Notes: generated by a model not told the origin, from the sequence alone. A stretch of DNA of 64,000 nucleotides from Arthrobacter sp. HY1533 (GCF_027568515.1 NZ_JANKZF010000006.1:204623-268622); one strand, 5' to 3'. Shown: positions 27,904 through 37,134, numbered from the stretch's first letter. Program-made: numbers and translations.

Positions 27904-28554
27904 ATGGGAAACACAGGGAATCCGGGACGCGGCCGCACCTCCGCCGCACCCGCGCCCAGGGTTTCCGCCAAGGTTTACCGCCGGCGCCGCCTCGTGGCGG
28001 CCATTCTGGCCCTGCTTGTGCTCGTGGCGATCGTGGCCGGTGGCTTCCTCGTGGCCGGCCTGCTGGGCGGGGGTTCCGCGGATGACGCCGGCACCAACCC
28101 GGCTGCCGATGGAGCCACGGCGAAACCCAAGGCTGCTGCGAAAGCCGGGACGCCGCCGTCGGCCGTGTGCGACGAGGCGGGCATCAAGGTCACAGCCGCC
28201 GTGGACAAGCCCGCCTACGGGCCGGAGGAGCTGCCGGTCCTGACCCTGCGCGTGACCAACTCCGGCAAGGCGCCCTGCGACATCAACGTGGGCACGAGCC
28301 AGATGCAGTACCAGGTCACCAGCGGCGAAGACATCATCTTCAACTCCAAGAACTGCCAGGTGGACCCTGGCGACCTAGTCAAGAACCTGGCGCCGGGCGC
28401 CTCGGAGACCGCAAACCTGGTGTGGAAGGTCAACCGCAACGCCCCCGGCTGCGAAAAAATGGTTTCCGTGCCGGGCAGGGGCGGGGCAACCTACGGCTTC
28501 GTGGCGACCCTGGGCAAGTGGTCCAGTGACAAGGTCACGTTCACGCTGCAGTAG
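27904..28554 (+). CDS. Membrane-anchored extracytoplasmic protein, unknown function
   Basis: A 216-residue protein: a basic N-terminus (RRRR at 26-29), one long membrane helix (about 30-55), a Pro/Ala/Lys linker and an exposed beta-rich domain (about 95-216). The domain has four cysteines (in SAVCDEAG, APCDINV, NCQVDP and APGCEKM) that could form two disulfides outside the cell. The fold, with VTNSGKAPCDINV, resembles a secreted immunoglobulin-like or DUF4232-type domain. It is convergent with disA, 23 bp away. No function is known. Confidence 0.8.
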   Translation: MGNTGNPGRGRTSAAPAPRVSAKVYRRRRLVAAILALLVLVAIVAGGFLVAGLLGGGSADDAGTNPAADGATAKPKAAAKAGTPPSAVCDEAGIKVTAAVDKPAYGPEELPVLTLRVTNSGKAPCDINVGTSQMQYQVTSGEDIIFNSKNCQVDPGDLVKNLAPGASETANLVWKVNRNAPGCEKMVSVPGRGGATYGFVATLGKWSSDKVTFTLQ

Positions 28555-28577
28555 GCGGCAGGCGCAGGCGTTTCCGC

Positions 28578-29648
28578 CTAGAGGAAGCGGTCCAGGAGGC
28601 TGGCCTCGGCAATGCGGGACAGGCCCTCGCGGACGTTGCGGGCACGCAGTTCGCCAATGCCATCCACCATCATGAGCTCGTCAATCGTGGCCGCCATCAG
28701 GTTCTGCAGCCCGCCAAAGTGGTCCACCAGGCGCCCGGCCACGGCACCTGGAACGGCCTTCAGGCCGGACACCAGGCGGTAGCCGCGCGGCTGGATGATG
28801 GCTTCCAGGGAGTCGTTGCCGCTGGCCAAGCCAACAATGTTGGCAATGAGGCTCAGGTCAATCAGGCTGGCCTGGTCGATTTCCTGCAGTGCAGTCACGG
28901 CCGCGTCGACGTCGGTGGTTTCGGGATCGGTGTAGTCGCGGATCACCATGTCGGCACCTGAGCCGCGCGTGGTGGAAAGCTCTTCCAGCTGCAGCGACAG
29001 CAGCCGGCCGTCAACACCGAGCTCCAGGACGTAGGCGGCGATCTCCTCGGAAATGCGGCGCACCATCTCGTGGCGCTGCAAGGTGACGGCAACGTCGCGC
29101 ACCGTGACCATGGCCTCGATCTCCAGGGCGGACAGTGAGCTGGTCACCTGGTCCAGCCGGGCGCGGTAGCGTTCAAGCGTGGCCAGGGCCTGGTTGGCGC
29201 GGGCCAGCACCTTCTCGGAACCCTCCAGCACGTAGCGCAGCCCGCCCACGTACAGGGCAATGATCTGCATGGACTGGCTGACGGAAACCACGGGGACGCC
29301 GGTCTGGATGGCGACGCGCTCGGCCGTGCGGTGGCGGGTGCCCGATTCCTGCGTTTCAATGCTGGGATCCGGAACCAGCTGGACTGCGGCGCGAATGATT
29401 TTCGTGGCGTCCTTGTCGCAGACAATGGCGCCGTCCATCTTGGCAAGTTCGCGCAGGCTTGTGGGGGCGAAGTCGATGCCAATTTCAAAGCCGCCGGAGC
29501 ACAGGCTTTCAATGGTCCTGTCCGAACCGAGCACAATCAGTGCGCCCGTGCGGCCGCGAAGGATGCGTTCGAGCCCGTCACGCAGCGGCGTTCCCGGCGC
29601 AACGCGGGCAAGAGTGGCTTTCAGGGCCTCTTCGGGGCTGCGAATCAT
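28578..29648 (-). CDS. disA: DNA integrity scanning diadenylate cyclase DisA
   Basis: Makes cyclic di-AMP and patrols DNA for branched structures. The 356 residues contain the DAC domain with DGA (72-74) and GTRHR (103-107), a helical spine, and a C-terminal HhH DNA-binding domain (FGGLQNLMAATIDELMMVDGIGELRARNV). The ATG at 29648 has AGAAGGAAC at good spacing; a GTG at 29672 would add eight residues. A -10-like TATCAT (29698-29703) lies about 50 bp upstream. It follows radA, whose product is known to inhibit DisA in Bacillus and mycobacteria. Confidence 0.96.
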   Translation of the reverse strand: MIRSPEEALKATLARVAPGTPLRDGLERILRGRTGALIVLGSDRTIESLCSGGFEIGIDFAPTSLRELAKMDGAIVCDKDATKIIRAAVQLVPDPSIETQESGTRHRTAERVAIQTGVPVVSVSQSMQIIALYVGGLRYVLEGSEKVLARANQALATLERYRARLDQVTSSLSALEIEAMVTVRDVAVTLQRHEMVRRISEEIAAYVLELGVDGRLLSLQLEELSTTRGSGADMVIRDYTDPETTDVDAAVTALQEIDQASLIDLSLIANIVGLASGNDSLEAIIQPRGYRLVSGLKAVPGAVAGRLVDHFGGLQNLMAATIDELMMVDGIGELRARNVREGLSRIAEASLLDRFL

Positions 29649-29845
29649 GGGCAGTTCCTTCTTTTCAAGCACGGGAATCCGCGCAAGTCACAATGCCATG
29701 ATAGTGGGAACGGGCCCGGGTTGCCGGGCGGCAGGGCCATCGGCGACGCGCATCTTGACCGATCTGTGTCCTTTGCCCGATCCCGGCGGTCCCGGAGACG
29801 TGCCGGGGCCGCCGGGGCACGCCGCAACGGGCGCCCCGAGGGCAC

Positions 29846-31264
29846 TTAGCCCAGCTTGAGGCTCGGTTCCGGCATGCCGTGCAGGATGATCTCCGTGGCC
29901 TCCGCAATGTGGTCAATTTCCCTGACCTTGAAGTCCGGCGGGACGGTGCCGAAGCCCGTGGGGCTCCGCGGGACGATGGCGTGGGTGTAGCCCAGCCGGC
30001 TGGCCTCCATGATCCGCTGGTTGATGCCCGGCACGGGCCGCACCTCCCCGGCCAGCCCCACCTCGCCGAACGCCACCAACTTGCCATGCACGGGTATTGC
30101 GGTCTTGGCCGAGACAATGGACAGCGCCACGGCCAGGTCCATGGCCGGCTCGCTCAGGCGGGCACCGCCCACGGTTGCCACGTAGCTGTCGTCGGCGTCC
30201 AGGCGCAGTCCGGCCCGCTGCTGCAACACAGCCAGCAGCATGCCCACGCGCGTGGAGTCCAGGCCGGAGACCGTGCGCCGCGGCGAGGAGCCGAGGGCCG
30301 GGGTCAGCAGCGCCTGCACCTCGGCCAGCAGGGGGCGCCGGCCCTCCATGGTCACGCTGATGCAGGTGCCGGAAACGGGCTGGGCCGTGCGGGAGGTGAA
30401 CAGCCCACTGGGGTCGGCCAGCCCCTCGATGCCGTCGTCGGTCAAATCAAAGCAGCCCACCTCGTCCGTCTGCCCGTACCTGTTCTTCACGGCCCGCAGC
30501 AGGCGCAGGCGCGAGTGGCGCTCGCCGTCGAACTGGCAGACCACATCCACCAGGTGCTCGAGCAGGCGCGGCCCGGCGATGGAGCCGTCCTTGGTCACGT
30601 GGCCCACCAGCAGCGTTGTCATGTTCAGCCGCTTTGCCGCGGCAATGAGGGACGCCGCCACCTCGCGGACTTGGGATACGCCGCCGGCGGCACCGTCCAC
30701 CATGGTGCTGCTGAAGGTCTGCACGGAGTCCACGATCAGCAGGGCCGGCTGCACGGCCTCAACCTGCCCCAGCGCCGTGCCGAGGTCAGTTTCGGCACCG
30801 AGGTACAGGGTGTCGGCAACCGCGCCGATGCGCTCGGCCCGCAGCTTGACCTGGGCGGCGGATTCCTCGCCCGTGAGGTAGAGGACCTTTTGCGGCTCCC
30901 GGCCGTGTACGTTGCGGGCAAACTTTGCGGCCACGTCCAGCAGGAGCGTGGATTTTCCGACGCCGGGTTCCCCCGCCAGCAGGATCACGGCGCCCGGGAC
31001 CATGCCGCCGCCCAGGACGCGGTCCAGCTCGGGCACGCCGGTGAGGTTGTGTGCGGCCTTGGAGGCGTCCACGTCCGCGATGAGCTGGGCCGGGCGCACC
31101 ACGGTGGTTGCGGCAGTGGTCCGGACCACCACGGAGCCGATCTCCTCAAGGGTGCCCCAGGCCTGGCATTCCCCGCAGCGGCCTACCCACTTCACGGCCG
31201 TCCAGCCGCATTCGGTGCAGCGGAAGTTCTGCCCGGCGTTTGTCTTTGTGCTCTTTGCTGCCAT
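29846..31264 (-). CDS. radA: DNA repair protein RadA
   Basis: A RecA-like helicase that processes recombination intermediates. The 472 residues have a C4 zinc finger (Cys16, Cys19, Cys30, Cys33), Walker A GEPGVGKST (98-106), the RadA motif as KNRYG (260-264; KNRFG in E. coli), and a C-terminal Lon-like domain. The transcript looks leaderless: TAGGGT on the minus strand (31271-31276) ends six bases before the ATG. It is followed by disA after about 200 bp in which I see no gene, only a possible disA promoter. Confidence 0.96.
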   Translation of the reverse strand: MAAKSTKTNAGQNFRCTECGWTAVKWVGRCGECQAWGTLEEIGSVVVRTTAATTVVRPAQLIADVDASKAAHNLTGVPELDRVLGGGMVPGAVILLAGEPGVGKSTLLLDVAAKFARNVHGREPQKVLYLTGEESAAQVKLRAERIGAVADTLYLGAETDLGTALGQVEAVQPALLIVDSVQTFSSTMVDGAAGGVSQVREVAASLIAAAKRLNMTTLLVGHVTKDGSIAGPRLLEHLVDVVCQFDGERHSRLRLLRAVKNRYGQTDEVGCFDLTDDGIEGLADPSGLFTSRTAQPVSGTCISVTMEGRRPLLAEVQALLTPALGSSPRRTVSGLDSTRVGMLLAVLQQRAGLRLDADDSYVATVGGARLSEPAMDLAVALSIVSAKTAIPVHGKLVAFGEVGLAGEVRPVPGINQRIMEASRLGYTHAIVPRSPTGFGTVPPDFKVREIDHIAEATEIILHGMPEPSLKLG

Positions 31265-31270
31265 GGTTCA

Positions 31271-31276
31271 ACCCTA
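31271..31276 (-). promoter_or_regulatory. -10 element for leaderless radA
   Basis: TAGGGT on the minus strand, six bases before the ATG at 31264. Confidence 0.5.
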
Positions 31277-31314
31277 GCGCCGGGGTGTGACACGCGGGGC
31301 CCGTCCGTGCGGGC

Positions 31315-32448
31315 CTACAGCTTGGGCAGCAGGTCCCTGGCCTCGGAGGGCTCCATCTTGGCCGCCTCGAGCAGGTCCACCATGAGGGTGCGGAAGAGCA
31401 GCACCAGGGTCTCTCCCTCCATGCGTGTGATCTCCAGTTTGCTCGGGTGCAGCCGGATTGCGACGTCGGCCAGCGAGTCCCGTGCGTGGGACATCGCCGC
31501 GTCGGATGAGGCATGGGACAGGGCCGCACCCAGTTCGTCCACGGCGGCGGCCGTCTCGCCGATGACCTCGGCCAGGTGCATGGATCCGGCGTCGGACAGC
31601 GCGGCGTTGTTGATGGCGCTCGCCAGCCGGCGGGCCAGGACTCGGCTGGAGCGCATGGCGTAGTCCACCCGCTCCATGAGCCTGGCCATGCCGTCCACCT
31701 CCTGCAGGTGCCGCCGGTACATGGGTGCCAGCCTGGCGATCTCCATGGACCCCCGCAGCCCTTGGCGCATGGAGTCGATGCGGGCCTGCTGGCTCCGGGC
31801 GCGGACCAGGGCGTGCCAGGCGGTGGTGGCGTCGTTGTAGGACAGTGCCGAGGCGCACTCCCGCAGCACCAGGGAGAGTTCGCCCAGGACCTCCTTGAGG
31901 TCATCCCTGGGTTCGCGGCGCGGATCCCTGGGCACCAGGAACGTCACGGCCAGGGCGAAGCAGCCGCCCACCACGGCGTCGATGCTGCGGGTGAACGGCC
32001 CGCCGGCGGGGATGGGCAGCAGCACGACCAGCAGGGACTGGAGCCCCAGCTGGGTGGTGAAAATGGCCCCGCTGTCCAGGAAACGGGCCAGCAGGATGGA
32101 CAGGAACAGCACCAGGGCTGCCTGCCAGATGCCCGATCCCAGCCAGTGCAGCAGCAGGTCGCCCACCGCAATGCCGATGGTGCAGCCCAGGCCCACCTCC
32201 AGGACCCGGCGCAGGCGCGGGTCACGGGAGAAGCCCAGGGCAATGATGGCGCTCGTGGCGGCAAACAGGGGGCCCTGGTGGCCCAGGACGAGTTGCGAAA
32301 AGTAGTAGGCACCCACGGCACAGATGGCCATCATGAATGCCGGGAGGATTGAATTCATGCTGCGCCGCAGGCCCAGGCGGGCACGCCGCTTCAGGAATCG
32401 TGCGGTGGCGGCCTGTCGGGACGGCAGGCCGGTGGCTGAGTCCGGCAT
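31315..32448 (-). CDS. FUSC-family (aromatic acid exporter-like) membrane protein
   Basis: A 377-residue protein. About six hydrophobic helices lie in residues 30-170 (ILPAFMMAICAVGAYYF, FAATSAIIALGFSRDPRLRR, AALVLFLSILLARFL). A long soluble helical half (180-377) follows. This half-size layout fits FUSC/ArAE-type proteins proposed to export small aromatic acids. TAGACT on the minus strand (32456-32461) lies seven bases before the ATG, so expression may be leaderless. The true substrate is unknown. Confidence 0.75.
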   Translation of the reverse strand: MPDSATGLPSRQAATARFLKRRARLGLRRSMNSILPAFMMAICAVGAYYFSQLVLGHQGPLFAATSAIIALGFSRDPRLRRVLEVGLGCTIGIAVGDLLLHWLGSGIWQAALVLFLSILLARFLDSGAIFTTQLGLQSLLVVLLPIPAGGPFTRSIDAVVGGCFALAVTFLVPRDPRREPRDDLKEVLGELSLVLRECASALSYNDATTAWHALVRARSQQARIDSMRQGLRGSMEIARLAPMYRRHLQEVDGMARLMERVDYAMRSSRVLARRLASAINNAALSDAGSMHLAEVIGETAAAVDELGAALSHASSDAAMSHARDSLADVAIRLHPSKLEITRMEGETLVLLFRTLMVDLLEAAKMEPSEARDLLPKL

Positions 32449-32467
32449 GCTGCCAAGTCTATGCGTG

Positions 32468-32503
32468 AGGGGCTCCCCGCGACGTGCATCGCGGGGAGCC
32501 CCT
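32468..32503. terminator. Terminator of the efflux/marR operon
   Basis: Perfect 15-bp arms 32468-32482 and 32489-32503 (AGGGGCTCCCCGCGA and complement) around a six-base loop, downstream of marR on the minus strand; no strong T-run. Confidence 0.75.
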
Positions 32504-32527
32504 GTTGGTGTCCGGTGTTCCGGCGGC

Positions 32528-33019
32528 TCAGCCGGTGGTTTCGTTCAGCTTGGCCAGGAGATCGGCCAGCCGGCGGACCTCGGCGGGCTCCCACTGTGAG
32601 AGCTTGTCCACGAGCAGCTGCCGGGCGCCGAGCTGGGTTTCCCTGTAGCGCTCCCGCGTGGGCGCGGTCATGTCCACCAGCGTGGCCCGCCCGTCGCCGG
32701 GGTCGGCCGTGCGGGAAACCAGGCCGAGCTCCTCGAGCTGCTTGACGATCCGGCTGAGCGTGGCCTTGTCCGCCTCCAGCCCGCGGGCCAGCTCAGACTG
32801 CTGCATTGGCCCGGAGCGGAACAGCAGCATCAGCACCTTGAAGCCCATTGGCTGCAGGCCCGGATGGATTGCCGCGGCCCGGTATTTCAGGTTCTTCCGT
32901 GCCGAGACCATCATGTTGGACAGCTGGTTTTGCGTGTCCTCGATGGCGCCCGCCAGCTCCGGGTCCTGCGGGAGTTCCGGGCCCGGAGCCCCATTGCAGG
33001 GATTGACGACGTCGGCCAT
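32528..33019 (-). CDS. MarR-family repressor
   Basis: A 163-residue regulator with the winged helix at about 60-125 (MQQSELARGLEADKATLSRI, then LVSRTADPGDGRATLVDMT as the wing). It lies 2 bp after the efflux pump gene in the same operon. An 18-bp palindrome overlaps the operon's start site, which indicates autorepression relieved by a small molecule. The inducer cannot be predicted. Confidence 0.88.
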   Translation of the reverse strand: MADVVNPCNGAPGPELPQDPELAGAIEDTQNQLSNMMVSARKNLKYRAAAIHPGLQPMGFKVLMLLFRSGPMQQSELARGLEADKATLSRIVKQLEELGLVSRTADPGDGRATLVDMTAPTRERYRETQLGARQLLVDKLSQWEPAEVRRLADLLAKLNETTG

Positions 33020-33021
33020 GC

Positions 33022-34728
33022 TCAGACCCGCTCGATCGCGCCGGTGTTGGGGGTGGCGGCAATGCTTGCCTCGCTGACCTCGGCGAGGACCAGCTCGGCC
33101 TCCTCCATGGCGGGGTGGCCCTTGGCGTCCGCGGCGTCGCTCTTCTCGCGCTGGTCGCGCGTCTGGTTGCTCAGCGGCAGGTTGGGCAGGAAGGCCACCG
33201 CAAGGATGGTCAGGATGCTCAGCGGCGCGGCAATCATGAAGATGTAGGCCACGGAGTCGCCGTAGACGGATTCAATGATGACCCGGATTGAATCGGGCAG
33301 GGTGTGGACGGAGGGGATGTTGCCGCTGGCCAGTGCGGCCCCGACCTCCTTGCCCTTTTCGCCCAGGGCGCCGATGGCGGCCTGCAGCTCACCGGTGCGG
33401 CCGGCCATGGTGTCCACAACCTTCGTGGCCATGAGGGCGCCCAGCACGGAGACGCCGATGGTGCCGCCCAGTGAGCGGAAGAAGGCGATGCCGGAGCTGG
33501 CCACGCCGATCTCGGCCGGGGTGACAGCGTTTTGCACAATCAGCACCAGGTTCTGCATGACCATGCCCAGGCCCGCGCCGAGGATGAACATGAACAGGGA
33601 GACCAGGATGAAGTTGGTGTCGTAGTGGATGGTCCCGAGCAGGTACAGGCCCGCCAGCTGCAGCAGGGATCCGGTGACCATGATGGCCTTCCACTTGCCG
33701 AACTTGGAGATCATGGCCCCGCCAATGGTGGAAATGATGAGCAGGCCGGCCATCATGGGGATGGTCATGAGGCCCGACTGTGTGGCGTTGGCGCCGCGGG
33801 CCAGCTGCATGTACTGGGCCAGGAACACTGAGGTGCCGAACATGGACACACCAACGGAAATCGAGGCCACCACGGAGAGGGTGAAGGTGGTGTTCTTGAA
33901 CATGGTCAGCGGGATGATGGGCTCGGCGGCCTTGAACTCCGCAATGACGAAGGCGACCAGGGCGGCAATGGCCCCGCCCACCATCCACGCCGAGGTGGGG
34001 CTGGCCCATTCGAAGTCCTTGCCGGCCAGGGAGACCCAGATCAGCAGCAGGGAGACGCCGGCTGACAGAAGCACAATTCCGGCGTAGTCAATGCTGACCT
34101 TGCGCTTCTTCTGGGCCGGGAGGTGCAGCGTCTTTTGAATCAGGAGGATTGCAACCACGGCGAAGGGCAGTGCCACGAAGAAGTTCCAGCGCCAGTTGAT
34201 GGCGTCGGTGATGAAGCCGCCGATGAGCGGGCCGCCCACGGTGCCCAGTGCCATGACGGCGCCGAACAATCCCATGTACTTGCCGCGTTCACGCGGGGAG
34301 ATGATGTCCGCCATGACGATCTGGCTCAGGGCGGTCAGGCCGCCGGCGCCCAGGCCCTGGAAGACGCGCATGGTGATGAGCATCGAGGTGTCCTGCGAGA
34401 AACCGGCAATGGCGGAAGCCACCACGAAGATCACCAGTGAGAGCTGCAGCAGCAGCTTGCGGTTGGACAGGTCCGCGAGCTTGCCCCAGATGGGGGTGGA
34501 GATGGTGGTGGCCAGCAGGGTTGCCGTGACCACCCAGGTGTAGGCAGTCTGGTCGCCATTGAGATCGGACAGGATCACCGGCAGGGACGTCGAGACGACT
34601 GTGCCGGCCAGGATGGAGACGAACATGCCCATGAGCAGGCCTGTGAGGGACTGGATCACCTGGCGGTGGGTCATGCCCGAGTCTGACAGCCCGGGGGCTG
34701 CCTTTGCTGTGCTGGTTGTCTGGGACAA
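33022..34728 (-). CDS. DHA2-family (EmrB/QacA-type) MFS efflux pump
   Basis: A 568-residue membrane protein with 14 predicted helices. The antiporter motifs are GKLADLSNRKLLLQ after TM2, RVFQGLGAGGLTAL in TM4 and LGTVGGPLIGGFI in TM5 (motif C, typical of drug-proton antiporters). A large extracytoplasmic loop before the last helix (about 440-500) is normal for the family. The start is TTG 34728 with GGAG six bases upstream. Expected to export toxic organic compounds under control of the MarR protein encoded after it. Confidence 0.88.
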   Translation of the reverse strand: MSQTTSTAKAAPGLSDSGMTHRQVIQSLTGLLMGMFVSILAGTVVSTSLPVILSDLNGDQTAYTWVVTATLLATTISTPIWGKLADLSNRKLLLQLSLVIFVVASAIAGFSQDTSMLITMRVFQGLGAGGLTALSQIVMADIISPRERGKYMGLFGAVMALGTVGGPLIGGFITDAINWRWNFFVALPFAVVAILLIQKTLHLPAQKKRKVSIDYAGIVLLSAGVSLLLIWVSLAGKDFEWASPTSAWMVGGAIAALVAFVIAEFKAAEPIIPLTMFKNTTFTLSVVASISVGVSMFGTSVFLAQYMQLARGANATQSGLMTIPMMAGLLIISTIGGAMISKFGKWKAIMVTGSLLQLAGLYLLGTIHYDTNFILVSLFMFILGAGLGMVMQNLVLIVQNAVTPAEIGVASSGIAFFRSLGGTIGVSVLGALMATKVVDTMAGRTGELQAAIGALGEKGKEVGAALASGNIPSVHTLPDSIRVIIESVYGDSVAYIFMIAAPLSILTILAVAFLPNLPLSNQTRDQREKSDAADAKGHPAMEEAELVLAEVSEASIAATPNTGAIERV

Positions 34729-34755
34729 GAGGGCTCCAATAAGTGGCCGGAAGAA

Positions 34756-34773
34756 AGTTGATGTATGTCAACT
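34756..34773. promoter_or_regulatory. MarR-type operator
   Basis: AGTTGA-TGTATG-TCAACT is a perfect inverted repeat with a 6-bp centre. It covers the predicted transcription start and touches the -10 box of the efflux operon. Confidence 0.75.
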
Positions 34774-34799
34774 ATATGGAATTGGTTGCCCTGGGACAA
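34771..34799 (-). promoter_or_regulatory. Promoter of the efflux/marR operon
   Basis: On the minus strand TTGTCC (34794-34799), 17 bp, TATAGT (34771-34776); predicted start near 34764, inside the MarR palindrome. Confidence 0.7.
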
Positions 34800-34936
34800 C
34801 AGTTTTTTGCTGTGAGCTGCGTCAAGTTTCCGGCTTGTGGCTCGCGGGCCCCGCCCTCCCGGCCACGGCGGCAGGTGCGCCCGCAGCGGGGCGGATGTGA
34901 CCGGCGTCGTACGTGGGGCACAAGAATCCCCGCAGC

Positions 34937-34958
34937 GTTAACCTTCCGTTCACCCGGC
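34937..34958 (+). promoter_or_regulatory. Putative Pho box upstream of pstS
   Basis: Two 11-bp direct repeats, GTTAACCTTCC (34937-34947) and GTTCACCCGGC (34948-34958), fit the direct-repeat units bound by PhoP in Streptomyces. They lie about 80-100 bp before the pstS start. The 34729-35036 interval otherwise holds only the divergent MarR-controlled promoter. Confidence 0.6.
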
Positions 34959-35036
34959 GGGGGCCGGTGCTTTACCTGTGGACCCTAATGTCAAAGGGTA
35001 ATGAATCGGAATGCAACCCATCGAAGAGGTAAAAGC

Positions 35037-36155
35037 GTGAAGGCACTTCACATTGGCCGCGTGGCAGCCGTACTGGCTGTTGGCTCACTGGCACTTACGG
35101 CATGCGGCACCGACAGCGTGGTGACCCCGCCGGCCGGCGCAAACACCAGCGCAGCAGGCCCAGCCGTCACCGGCACGCTCACCGGAACGGGCGCCAGCTC
35201 CATCTCCGCAGCCATGGACGCCTGGAAGGCCGGCTTCGAGTCCGCCAACTCCGGCGCCAAGATCCAGTACTCACCCGAAGGCTCGGGCGCAGGGCGCAAG
35301 GCCCTGATCGCAGGCGCCGTTCAGTTCGCCGGCTCCGATGCCTACATGCAGGATGAGGAACTCGCCTCCGCCAAGGAAAAGTGCGGCCCCGCCGGCGCCA
35401 TCAACATCCCCTGGTACATCTCCCCGATCGCTGTCGCATTCAACGTTGAAGGGGTCAAGGACCTCAAGCTCGACGCCGACACCATCGCCAAGATCTTCCG
35501 CGGCGAGATCAAGAACTGGAACGACCCCGCCATCAAGGCCGCCAACCCGGACGCAAAGCTGCCGGATCTGGCCATCACGCCCGTGCACCGCTCGGACAAC
35601 TCCGGCACCACGCAGAACTTCACTGACTACCTGGCCGCAGCCGCCAAGACCGTCTGGTCCGACAAGGCCTCGGGCGACTGGCCCACCAGCCTGCCGGGCG
35701 AAAACGCCAAGGGCACCTCCGGTGTGGTCAAGACCGTCACCGAGACCGCCGGCGCCATCACCTACGCCGATGACTCCGCAGTCACCGACGCCATGGGCAA
35801 GGTTGAGCTGAAGGTTGGCGACAGCTACGTCCCCGTCACCGCCGAGGCTGCCGCCAAGGCCGTTGACCTGGCAACGGTTGTTGAAGGCCGCGCCGCCAAC
35901 GACCTCTCGCTCAAGCTGGACCGCACCACCACAGTTGCCGGGGCCTACCCCGCAGTGCTGGTGTCCTACGGCGTCTTCTGCGCCAGCTACCCGGACGCCG
36001 CAACGGCCGACCTGGTGAAGGCATTCGGTGCCTTCGCACTGAGCGACGAGGGCCAGAAGCAGGCGGCAGAGGCAGCCAAGAGCGCACCGCTCTCCGCCGA
36101 GCTGGCAGCGAAGGCCAAGACGGCCCTCGAATCCATCAGCTCCGGCACCAAGTAA
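35037..36155 (+). CDS. pstS: Phosphate ABC transporter substrate-binding lipoprotein PstS
   Basis: Captures phosphate outside the membrane for PstCAB. The 372-residue precursor has a lipoprotein signal peptide with lipobox LTAC (Cys23). The mature protein has the PstS folds: GTGASSISAAMDAWK, SGAGRKALIAG, ARGEIKNWND-like FRGEIKNWNDPA, and the phosphate-loop RSDNSGTTQNF. GTG 35037 is favoured by AGAGG upstream and a correct signal-peptide length; an ATG at 35001 would add 12 residues. First gene of pstSCAB, with a candidate PhoP site upstream. Confidence 0.96.
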   Translation: MKALHIGRVAAVLAVGSLALTACGTDSVVTPPAGANTSAAGPAVTGTLTGTGASSISAAMDAWKAGFESANSGAKIQYSPEGSGAGRKALIAGAVQFAGSDAYMQDEELASAKEKCGPAGAINIPWYISPIAVAFNVEGVKDLKLDADTIAKIFRGEIKNWNDPAIKAANPDAKLPDLAITPVHRSDNSGTTQNFTDYLAAAAKTVWSDKASGDWPTSLPGENAKGTSGVVKTVTETAGAITYADDSAVTDAMGKVELKVGDSYVPVTAEAAAKAVDLATVVEGRAANDLSLKLDRTTTVAGAYPAVLVSYGVFCASYPDAATADLVKAFGAFALSDEGQKQAAEAAKSAPLSAELAAKAKTALESISSGTK

Positions 36156-36186
36156 CAGCCGGCAAGCGCCAAAAGAAGGTACTGGA

Positions 36187-37134
36187 TTGTCCACCACCAA
36201 GCTCGCACCCCCCAAGGGGACAGGGCAGGCCGGCAAGGGTCGCATCGGAGACAAAGTGTTCTCCGGTGCGGCCCTGGGCGCCGGCGCGCTGATTGTTGCC
36301 GTGCTGTTCGCAGTGGCCCTGTTCCTTGTGGTCCAGGCCCTGCCAACCTTCAGCGCGGCCCCTGCCGACATCACCGGCGGTGAAGGCTTCCTTGCCTACA
36401 TCTTCCCGATCGTCGTTGGCACGCTGATTGCTGCAACGATCGCCCTGCTCATTGCCACGCCCATCGGCGTGGCCGTGGCCCTGTTCATCTCGCACTATGC
36501 CCCGCGCAATCTTGCCAAGGGCCTGGGCTACCTGGTGGACCTCCTGGCAGCCATTCCGTCAGTGGTCTACGGCGCCTGGGGTGCCAGCTTCCTGGCCTCC
36601 TCGCTTAAGGACCCGTACGCCTGGCTGGCCGAGCACCTGGGCTGGATCCCGATCTTTGCAGGACCCGCCTCCGGCACGGGCAAGACCATCCTGACCGCAG
36701 GCATTGTCCTGGCCGTCATGGTCCTGCCCATCATTGCCTCACTCACCCGCGAGATTTTCCTGCAGGCACCCATGCTGCACCAAGAAGCGGCGCTGGCCTT
36801 GGGGGCCACCCGGTGGGAAATGATCCGCATGGCAGTTCTTCCCTTCGCCCGCGGCGGCATCATCAGCGCCGTCATGCTGGGCCTGGGCCGTGCCCTGGGT
36901 GAAACCATGGCCGTGGCACTCGTCCTCTCCTCGGGGCCGCTGATCGCCTCGCTCATCCGCTCCGGCAACCAGACCATTGCCGCGGAAATTGCGCTGGACT
37001 TCCCGGAAGCCTTCGGCCTGCGCATGCACGAACTCATCGCCGCCGGCCTGGTGCTGTTCCTCATCACCCTGGCGGTCAACATGGTGGCCCGTTGGATCAT
37101 CAACCGCCACAAAGAATTCTCAGGAGCCAACTAG
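36187..37134 (+). CDS. pstC: Phosphate ABC transporter permease PstC
   Basis: A 315-residue inner-membrane permease with six helices. The binding-protein-dependent transport EAA motif lies at EAALALGATRWEMIRMAVLP, with LGRALGETMAVALVL following. Starts with TTG 36187, preceded by AGAAGG. It pairs with PstA to form the channel. Confidence 0.94.
   Translation: MSTTKLAPPKGTGQAGKGRIGDKVFSGAALGAGALIVAVLFAVALFLVVQALPTFSAAPADITGGEGFLAYIFPIVVGTLIAATIALLIATPIGVAVALFISHYAPRNLAKGLGYLVDLLAAIPSVVYGAWGASFLASSLKDPYAWLAEHLGWIPIFAGPASGTGKTILTAGIVLAVMVLPIIASLTREIFLQAPMLHQEAALALGATRWEMIRMAVLPFARGGIISAVMLGLGRALGETMAVALVLSSGPLIASLIRSGNQTIAAEIALDFPEAFGLRMHELIAAGLVLFLITLAVNMVARWIINRHKEFSGAN

Noticed and set aside
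29879..31663. A 594-codon open frame on the plus strand
   Set aside because: Antisense to radA, whose zinc finger, Walker A and KNRYG motifs are all in the minus frame.
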